This document shows, piece after piece, positions 54,896 to 64,000 of a stretch of DNA of 64,000 bases. The notes beneath the pieces are model-generated. The model made no database searches and was not told the DNA's origin. It saw only the letters and a program-made list of their open reading frames with translations. The first letter of the stretch is position 1; each line of letters begins with the position of its first letter. Source of the stretch: Onchocerca volvulus (lineage: Eukaryota > Nematoda > Chromadorea > Rhabditida > Onchocercidae). Location of the stretch: contig HG738138.1 in NCBI GenBank assembly GCA_000499405.2, positions 11,649,208-11,713,207 on the forward strand. Reading direction: 5' to 3'. A program made the position numbers and the translations under genes.

Positions 54896-57800
54896 CTGCT
54901 TAATACGGTATTTGTTGCGATATATGATCCTGGATTCAAATCGAAATATTATCATTGTATTGTGATAATGGTGGGAGAAGATGAGGAAGGAAAGGTGAAA
55001 AGTGGAAGATTGCAATGATTTTTTAAATATTTAAAAAGAAAAATATGTTAAAAATATGTTGAATATTTGATGAAAAAAAATAGTAAATGTTTTGGATTAG
55101 TTATTGATTATTTGTATAGTAATTATGGATAAATTGCATTATATCGATGATAATTCAATGCACAGTTCATTAATTTACAACACACTTTGATGGAATTATT
55201 TCATTTCATTTACTTCTTGTAATATTTTTACTGAAATTAAACTGAAATTTATTAAGGAGATGATTATTTTCCGATTTATGCAAGCATTCATTTCACTTAT
55301 TTTTATCAAAATTTAAACTTAGCTTACCTAGTAAAATGATTAACTATTAATTCAAATAATTAACGATCAATGCAGAAATTTAATAAAAAGAAAAAATAAA
55401 AAAGAGAAGATCTTTTACTACGACAATTCAGATATTACTTTCTGTTATAATAAATGCTTACTAGATCAAATTATTCAAGAGTATATTTGAGGTGTAGATA
55501 TTAATCAATATGAAGTGTGAATCATCAATTATGCATTACTTGCTCAAAACTACTTATTTTCACAGATCCTTTATGAATTCTGTAGCTGATGGTGAATCAG
55601 AATTGTATTGATTTCTGGGAAAATTAGATGAAAATTTGAACGAATGTTATCTAATATCATGTTATCATGATAGTATCTAATCTAATTTTTGCATCCTCTT
55701 AGTGATATGTTATTCATCCTTCCTAGAATTTGAGCTAACTAAGTTGATTACAACTTTTATATCAAAAAAGAAAATCTAAAACTGAAGAAGAAGCTTCCCA
55801 AAATGCGCTTGAAATCTATACTTCTCGAATGAATAAATTTGTCAAAAAATAATGGTATATTTGTGAAAATTTTACTTCTTTATCATCAAAGAAAAGCAAG
55901 AAATAAATCTGTTGAAATAATCGTGAGATAATTACGCAAACTTTCCTAGCATAGTTAAAATTAGATTTTTTGACGAAAAATTTTCTCTCAATATTTTCAA
56001 AAAATAGTTGCGAATTTAAGATTAAATAAGTAAAATAAAGAAAAGTAATAAGCTAAATAATAAGATTCTTCTGTTAGATGATTTGGTGAAATATTTATTT
56101 GAACAGGTGGTAAGACAATAATTCTGCGAAACTTATGAGAAAAACTAGAAACAGCCGTTGCCTAAACAAAAGTTTTAAATCCTCACTCCTAGATAAAAGT
56201 TAAAAAATAAGAAAATTTCATTAACCGGTTGCTGAATTTACTAGCATTATTGAGTTATTGCATATCGCTACTAGTTCATTAAAGAAAATCAACTTTTAGA
56301 CATAAATTTCAATAACAGTGCATATCATTTTAGAAAAAACAAATTGAGAAATATAATTTTTAAAAATTTAACTCACTCATTTCACATTCTATCTACTACA
56401 TTTGTGATTTTGTTAAATTTCAAAAATTTGTTGCATTAGGATATCGAATAATTCCGAAAACTGCAATGCTGATGCCATCAACTTGGACTAAATTTTTTAT
56501 CATATTCAACCGATCCAATTTCTGACTTTTAATGATAAAATACCATTCCTCGATGTCTAGTTTTTCTATGTCTAACACTTTTAAGTTTACGTCATTAGAA
56601 ACTGCCATCTTAATATTAAAAACCATTTTCGATATCTGGATAATTGTCCTTGTTTGAGTTTTCAAATTAAATCACATTTCGAATAAATTATATCAAATAC
56701 AATAAATATACGAAAAGATAATACAACAAACGATGATACTATTCTAATCGCGATATCGCATAATTTCACAAATGAAGATCAAAAAAAAGAGAGAGCAAAA
56801 AAAAAAAAAAGTACGAAAGAATGGGACTCACAAACAGGTATAATAACAATTCACTTCATACAACAAATGAAATAAGCAAGTTGGGAGTCGCAAAAAAAGT
56901 ACGAAATTATTACGAATGAAGGAATGAGTGGACGTTTGTGAAGAAATGACAGTTTTGGGTGATATTATGACCGTGAACACTTCCGGTGAACAATCCATGC
57001 AAATATCATCGAACTAAACCCATATATATTATATATAATATATAGTATTATATACAACATATAAAAATATTCCTCTTTTTTACCTTTCAGTTTTCCACAC
57101 CTTTTTTTCCCCTAAAAGATGTATTCACAATTTTCGATTTTCAATTTAATGCAAAAGAAAATAGTTCTAAAATTGATGTATAGATTAAAGTTTTTTAGCG
57201 TCAACAATTTTAATCGTAAAGCTTATTAGCAAAATAACAATGAAGAAACTATTATGGTATGCAAATTTCACTTATTGACTAATTAATTTATTTACCAGTT
57301 CCAATTTGGGCTTCGTTTTTTTTTCTTCTTTTTCTTCAAAGAATAAAATTTGAACACAATGAACTGAAATATATTTAGAATTTATTACTATGATTTTTGT
57401 ATATCGATTTGCATATTTTGTTGGATACAAATTTATAACAAGACAAACTGTTGTTTAATTCTTAATTTCAGAAATTATATTAGATAGCATGTGAAAGATG
57501 TGTGAAATGTTGGAATTTCTGGGAAAATGTAATAAGTGCTATTTCTTGTAAAGTCTGATCAGAACATCGCGCATTTTATCATAAATGTTAAACAAACTGA
57601 AATGATACTAATTACAATTAATCAACTTGAACTACATTGATGATTTAGCCAAAAATATTGGTACTATCTAAGTATTTTTACGAGGTTTAATGCATATCAT
57701 ATTTTGCAAGTTGCGACTGACAAAACTGCTCCGATCATTAAAACATTGCTTTCTGAAGTAAGTATGCTTCATACCATTATACAAATTCGATTGGGGAAGT

Positions 57801-60312
57801 TGAAAGTCCAAAAAGATTCTCTATTTTTTCTTGGGAAAATTTTTAAACTTTCTTTCTACAATTGTTTAAATTGTTTTATCAAGATACTTTTGAGATTTTC
57901 AAAAAGTTCCATTTTTTTGGAACTCTTTTAACGAGATACAAGAAATTCTTTGGACCTTCATTATGACAACATTGTACTAATTTCGACACTTGAGATTTCA
58001 TTTATTTTTGATTTTTTTCTTTTCTTTTTTTTTTTTTTTGAGAAAAGTGTTAAATTTCTGTCTGACTAAAATTTAACAACAAAAAAATTTTTTATATGTC
58101 ATATTAATTATTCTGAAATTCTCATTGATTGATCGAAAATGAATCATAAGCAGAAAACAAACTCTAAAAAAAAAAATACGAATGATATGAAGAAGAAGGA
58201 TAAGAGAGCAAAATGTATTGTAATTATATATTTTATAGATATATACAAAATGAGAGAGTAAAGCAATGATGCAAATTGCTATATAAATTAGGAGAAAAAT
58301 GGATTATATATAAATGTGTGTGTGTGTGTTTATTTGTTCGATTGAAGTATATACCATATATAAAAAAACTTTTTTGAAACTATTAAAATTTGTAATAAAT
58401 TTTGAAAGCATTCGAGATTCACTTCACTTTATATATTTTTATATATGTGTACTCCTCAGTTCAACTTATATCAATTTCATTTCATTTTTAATAATTAAAT
58501 GGAAATGAAATTAATGAACTAAATTGTATAATATACACCACTCTTTTCATTTATCTATTTGTTCATCTAATTATTTAGCATTTTTTCCGGCCATTTGTAA
58601 TATAGTAAGGTGTATTCATCGTAACTTATTGATTAATTTCAACCTATCAGTTTAACAATGAATAGAATACAACTATTTTAACCTATCATTGTCGCATAAC
58701 AAAACAATTTTGACAGTCGAAAAAATGACCAAACCAGAAGAAGAAGACGAATCAAGTAGAGAGGAAAAAATATGAAATCGAATACTGCCATGCAGCTGTG
58801 CAATATAGCCTGCAAGCTTTTCTTGTTTTATCGTGCATACACTGCAAATTTCTAATATTAAAAAAAAAAAAAAGAGCGAAGAATTGAAGTATATTTTGAA
58901 GTATCATTAAATTTAAGATGAAAAAAGGCAAAATATTCTACTCATAAATTATGAAATATTGAAATAATCAAAAATAGTAAATCAGAAAAATAATTCATTG
59001 TAATTGTGAAATTTCAAAAAATTTAAGACTTAATCATATGGACAGATAAATGATATGGTAAATTTATTACATAATAGCACCAACAGCTTAATTAACTGAT
59101 TGATTATCCCGGGTGATGTGACAGATGACTGTCATAATTAGTGTAGAACGGTTTATATATATCTGCTGTTGCTAATTTTTTCCATCGAAAGGTAAATAGT
59201 AAATTAATATCAATTGTATAGGAACTTTTTTTCATAACCGAAGAGAGGAATGAAGAAATGGAAGGATAAAATAAGGACTTACATAGAATGACCAAGCACT
59301 GCTGATAGAATTTATTAGCTTATCAGTGAAATTCATCATATCTATATTTGTACTTAAATACATCATTTATCGCTTAGTTTTTTTTTTTTTTTTTTTGTGT
59401 AATTTTCAAATTTCTTTGCTACGGAAAAAGTATGCACATAAAAAAAACACTGATTATATCATAAAGAAATGCCATAGCTTGTCAAAACTTCATTTGTTTC
59501 GGTACCGTAAAAATCCTTGTAAGCCTTATAAATACCATCGAGAACAGTCCCGGAAAACAGCTTCGAGAATCATTGAAAAAAGTTGCATTTTGCCAAAACT
59601 AAAAAATAAGTCTTGATTTTTCTCGAATATCTATTATTGGTTGATGTGATGAATTTGTAACTACAAAAGATTCTATTTTTTGGCGCAAATGATTCTACTA
59701 CAGTAATGAACAAAATTAAAATTCCTTCTTTACTCTATATAGTGATATTTTAATATCTGAATTATTGCCCTCTAACAGATGAAAACTATGAAAGATAATT
59801 TTAAAAGACAAGTTTGGAATGAAGCTGAATTTTGGACAACTGAAACTTTTGTAAAATTCAAAATCTCATGATTAAAATGAAGTTTGCTAAAAGTTATGAA
59901 AGAAATTTTGAGATAAAATGAAAAGGCAATTTCAAACGATTAAAATAATAAGCTTTCATTTATCAAAAAGAACACCAAATAATAACTTTGTCTTCTCAAA
60001 TAAAATTACTTAAATGGATGAATGAAAACGTAATTAATTGAAACCTAATGACTTATTCTTAATTTCGTTACTATTTTACATATCTTATTCTATCTGCTTG
60101 ATGAGATATGTTAAATTAGCGCTAAAAGGAAAAAGAAGTCAATAAAGAAAAAATTATAGAAAAAATTGCGAATTAAATGATATGAAAAGATGGTAAAAGA
60201 TTTAATAGTTTCATGATTCTATTCGAAAATTTTCAACCTTTTTCATCCTTTCATATCACCAAAAATTTCGCTTATTCGATGAGTATGCCTTTTATCAGAT
60301 CGGCTTTCTTAG

Positions 60313-60489
60313 CTTCATTCGCCAATACAGGAAAATAAAAAAATACAAGCTTCCAAGCATTTTTATCGTCTGTATGGACCGGAAGTAGTACTATTTGAAG
60401 CATTCAGTTTTGATTACATTTGCAGGATTTCGGACATGCCAAGAACTTGCTTTGTGGGATTGGTGTGGGAAATGATCATCATCGTCTGA
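60313..60489 (+). other. Open frame in C+G-richer patch, possible relic
   Basis: 58 codons are open between TAG and TGA, with a protein-like composition (for example HFYRLYGPEVVLFEAFSF). An overlapping frame begins at a good TTTGCAG acceptor (60424) and reads DFGHAKNLLCGIGVGND to TAG. Both cannot be real. No family is recognised. It may be a decayed exon of an unknown gene. Confidence 0.2.
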
Positions 60490-62199
60490 TATGTTAGCAT
60501 GCATATTGCTATTTGATTTGCTTTTTCAAAATTTTTTGTTTTCATGTTCATTATTTTCTGATTTTTAAGTTAAATATTATTTACTGACAGTTAATGAAAT
60601 GAAATATACTTCTTATTTCATTTACTTGTGTTTTTGTAATAGTTGTAAAATTTTTTTTCGGGGATTCTAACAATTATTTTAAATTCTAAAGTAATTTTTT
60701 TCAAAATTATTTAATATTAAATTATTTGGAACACCTTACTACTAACCTATTTTTGTTGCTTATAATGTTATTTGAAACGGTAATATAGTCATTGAAAAGT
60801 ATTTCGATATTTTATTTATCAAATGTTTTATAGGTAAGATTTTATAATAATTATAGCAAATTCTATGTTTTGTAAATACACAGTATCGTTCTAAAAAATT
60901 GCATAATTTCAATTGAAATTTGAAAGTCTTACAAAATTTGAGATATACTAATTAGGAAAAGATAATCAGTTGCTTCTGGTAATTTTTCGATGCATACCTA
61001 AAGCTTTATCAATACGATAATACCAAATAATGAAGCAAAAAAAATTACGATAAAGAAAGGATCAAAAGAAATTATATAAGAATAAATAATTTTTTTGCCT
61101 GTAAAAAATTGCTTATTGAAGATTATATTAATAGTTAATGCAATGCAATTTTTGTGATAAATTGAAATTTTTTCTTCAATTTAATTGATGTCCTTGAAAT
61201 GCAAACCAATTTGTGGATGTCACTTTATCCAATCATCAAAATATAAATGACAATTGGCAAACTTAGATTCCCATAATTTTAACATATTAAGATCTATGTT
61301 GAATAATGGACAGATGAATTGTCTGAACTTATTCTTTCATCATAATTCGCAATATATTATTAACATCCTACATATGTAAAAATTTTTTTTTACACCAAAT
61401 AATATTTTTCAGTTCCTTCTTTTCTTTTTGTTAAAATTCAGTTCAACCAATAAATTAGGCTAGAAGTTATTTCCTCGTTCTTAGTAAATCCCAGTATTAT
61501 CAGATGAATTTTGAATAATATGATGAAAATTCAAAGTTTGAAACTAATACAAAAAATTTCTTCAAACTGCAAAAATACGAATAAAATCTTCCAGTAAATT
61601 ATTTTTATTTAAGGATTTCATTGGTTGCGTGAAAAAAAAAAAGGAAGAAATCGGCCAAAAGTTAATTTTTACCTGAAAAATTAGCATATTCACAAGTTAT
61701 GATGCCACTATAAAATCTAGGACTTTTTTTCCTTCCTTACTTCTTCTTCATTGCAAATTTGTAATAAAAATAATTTTAAGTATGATTATTTAAAACAACA
61801 CTTATTAAATGAATTAAATGAATAAAACTCGTAAATTCTGAAATGTTTAAATATAAGTCAACATTCATTAATTGTTCAAATTGATTTTATTCCATTGTAG
61901 GAAATTATCTTGCGCATTTTCCGGAACGTCACATCGGGAAACAAGTTATATATATATTTATATTATGGAGTATTCGAACTTACAGAATTAAAATGATAGA
62001 TGACAGTTGACAGGGTGGGAAGGGGTGAAGGGAGAAGGAAAAATTATAGCTGAATATAGTAATAAATGATTGTTGATTGTGATAAATGATACTATTTGGT
62101 GCCATTGAACGATGGGTGGACAATGACGAGAAGAAGAATGAAAAATATAATAATGACTGATAATATAAATCAAAAATATGCAAATGAATTATAAGGGGA

Positions 62200-62213
62200 C
62201 ACGTGGTGATTGG
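62200..62213. promoter_or_regulatory. E-box and inverted CCAAT box
   Basis: CACGTG (62200-62205) is followed four bases later by ATTGG (62209-62213), about 180 bases before the start codon of the small gene at 62392. The pair is a common promoter arrangement; function is inferred from position only. Confidence 0.3.
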
Positions 62214-62391
62214 CTACGGAAATTTTAGGCAAACGGAAATCTTTTTGACTACGCTTCACATATGGCGTTTGTTCAAATAGCATCAAAAGTAACAAGATGC
62301 CAGATGATCCTTGCTTCTTCTTATGATATGATAATTTCCTCCTTTGTATAACACCAACAATTTGATTTTTTTTTTTTAAATTTTTAAGAAA

Positions 62392-62958
62392 ATGAAAAAG
62401 AAATTCAGTATTAATTTTATTCCATTTTTAAATATCGAAAAACCAGAATGGTTAAAAAAAGGTAAGTATAGTGAGATTAGCTTAAAAAACGGCTATCAAG
62501 GCTATAATTAAGAAACCATTATATAAGCCTGTTGCTTAAAAGGTGAAACCTTCTGAAACAATCATTGCTTATGAATGATGCAAAAGCAAAAAAAAAAAAA
62601 AAAAGAATGAACCTTACAGAATTCATTTTAGTAGCGGGAATAAAAATCTATTGGAATAATTAAACGTTTATTTTTTAATTAAATCAAATTTGAATTTTCG
62701 ATTATAGAATAAAATCGAAAATTATTCACTGTTTACCTCATTTTCTTTATTTGTTTAAATTAATTTCAAAATATGAAATGTTCTTTTTCATTTTTCTCTT
62801 TTTTTTATTGATTTCTTATTAACAACAGAGACAATAAACAATATGCGAGCATGTTGAAGAAATTCGCATTAGAAACTGCCATGGGTGCGCAATTTTCTAA
62901 ACAATTTCCGGTTCTCACACATCAGAAAGCTAGCGGACCGTTAATCAGAAATTGTTGA
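62392..62958 (+). CDS. Hypothetical 65-residue protein, two exons
   Basis: Exon 1 is 62392-62461, from ATG to a perfect GTAAGTAT donor, and follows a T-rich lead ending TTTTTAAG three bases before the ATG (a likely trans-splice acceptor). Exon 2 is 62831-62958, ending at TGA, after a strong pyrimidine tract and ACAACAGAG. The second AG (GAG at 62830) keeps the frame; the first (CAG at 62828) would give a stop after nine codons. The protein is basic (MKKKFSINFIPFLN at the start; ETAMGAQFSKQFPVLTH later), without a clear signal peptide or membrane span. I do not recognise a family. A CACGTG/ATTGG pair lies upstream. More exons could lie between the two. Confidence 0.4.
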
Positions 62959-64000
62959 TTACTAATTCGAGTAGTTTTTGAATACTGACGATGATGAATG
63001 TGTCAACAGGAGAGAAAAAGGGTAAGAATGAAAAAAAAAAAAAAAAGGAAACATAGGAAAGAAAGTTTTGCACAATCACTATGATGCCACTAATTAAATT
63101 TTTTTTTCCCAATAAATTTTTGGAAATGAAATGAATAACATTTTTATTTGCACGGAGAGAAAAAACAAGGATAAATGATGGACAATCATGGATTCGGACG
63201 AAAATCTTAAATTATTACAATAAGTATTTTGAAAAATATGCTAATATTCAGGATAAAACTTCGAATGTTCACTAAAAATGATACATATTCGGAGGAAATC
63301 CATTTATTGTTTTTTAAAATGCATATATATTTCAAAATGGTAACACAACATTCTGCATTTAATGGTATTGCAATAACTATGAATTTTTCGAATTTTTAAT
63401 ATCGATTTTAATTATAAGACGAACTATCGATTCAGAAAGTATCAAATTACAGAAATAAGAGATAAAAAAAGAAGAGAAAAATCGAGATGTTTAAATGAGA
63501 TAACAGATAAAATATTGAAAATTCTGATAAGCAAAATCGAACAGATAATTATGAGAATTCAAACTTCAACAAAAATTTGGAATTAAGCTGATTACTTATT
63601 GCATTTTGTCTTTAAAAATTAATCCGACTGGTTTTATTTTCTGCAAATGAAAAGAAGGAAAGATCAAATAGTCAGTTTAAAAATATTTTCGAAAAAATGC
63701 AAATTTATTAAATCTATTTCTTGTTTAACAAAATTGGTGTTGATAAAAGAAGAGGGAAGAAAAGAGGAAAAAAAATTAATTTGCAGACATGTTCAATACA
63801 AAAAAAAAGAAAAAAATTCTGCAATAATCAGTTTTTGCTAAACTGTATGAATATTGGCAAGAATGGACTTCTTTTTTTTATTTTGCTTTTTTTTTTAACC
63901 TCAGTATTTGAACACTCCAAAATCATTCTATGGTTAACATTTTGATGTCCAAGAGTGACATTTATAGCACACGTATCTTATGAAATTTTTAAAAAAGAGT
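62959..64000. other. A+T-rich DNA at right edge
   Basis: No supported gene. It would hold the 3' UTR of the small gene if that is real. A short ACAG/GTAAGA-bounded purine segment at about 63010-63022 is noted but has no coding support. Confidence 0.4.

Larger units (their letters stand above)
48565..62391. other. Gene desert of about 14 kb
   Basis: Beginning with the presumed ETS promoter, this stretch has no gene that I can support. It is A+T-rich, with many A or T runs. Weak candidates within it (53326-53469 plus, 54036-54128 minus, 60313-60489 plus) are listed separately. A purine-rich tract lies at 54740-54895 and an A+T palindromic cluster (tatatattatatataatatat) at about 57023-57045. 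Confidence 0.45.

Noticed and set aside
54659..55015. 118-codon Ser/Leu/Phe-rich minus-strand frame
   Set aside because: It is a product of the GA-rich tract read in reverse and shows no protein features.

Overview
The window reads as nuclear DNA of a nematode, most likely a spirurid/filarial worm. This is inference, from very A+T-rich non-coding DNA full of long poly-T tracts and ATT microsatellites, many small exons with short pyrimidine-rich acceptors ending in (T)nCAG or TATAG, TTTCAG-like acceptors just before start codons (consistent with spliced-leader trans-splicing), and gene content typical of worms (NAS-type astacin, tweety, ETS and forkhead factors). There is no bacterial operon, CRISPR array, tRNA or rRNA that I could support.

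Layout. 0.67-2.32 kb (minus): a three-exon gene for a 167-residue protein with a divergent chromodomain. 2.8-14.7 kb: A+T-rich, gene-poor DNA with short tandem repeats, a G-quadruplex-capable tract and a few orphan exon-like segments. 14.77-21.5 kb (plus): a complete 12-exon tweety-family anion channel gene, with at least two mutually exclusive candidate last exons. 22.2-26.1 kb (minus, convergent with tweety): a complete 14-exon secreted astacin metalloprotease (signal peptide, propeptide, catalytic domain, EGF, CUB), with one probable GC-AG intron. 28.8-34.84 kb (plus): a forkhead transcription factor; its long upstream intron encloses an antisense gene or gene fragment (30.20-31.06 kb). 40.5-42.5 kb (plus): a decayed, intron-bearing pseudogene of pyruvate dehydrogenase E1 beta. 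44.4-48.6 kb (minus): a five-exon ETS1/2-Pointed-like transcription factor; its first intron carries a large compound microsatellite, a C+G-richer island and an antisense 49-codon relic of propionyl-CoA carboxylase beta. 48.6-62.4 kb: a gene desert with repeats and a few weak ORFs. 62.4-63.0 kb (plus): a possible two-exon gene for a 65-residue protein, preceded by a CACGTG/ATTGG pair.

The gene models were built by hand by joining exons whose reading phases agree across consensus splice sites. The tweety, astacin, ETS and forkhead models keep one open frame through every junction and reproduce family signatures, so they are secure. The chromodomain model is good. The forkhead N-terminal exons, the nested antisense gene and the small genes are tentative. 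The genes have no evident shared pathway: this is ordinary worm chromosomal DNA with two transcription factors, one chromatin protein, one channel and one secreted protease. The least expected content is the set of dead enzyme genes, the nested antisense unit and the alternative tweety C-termini.
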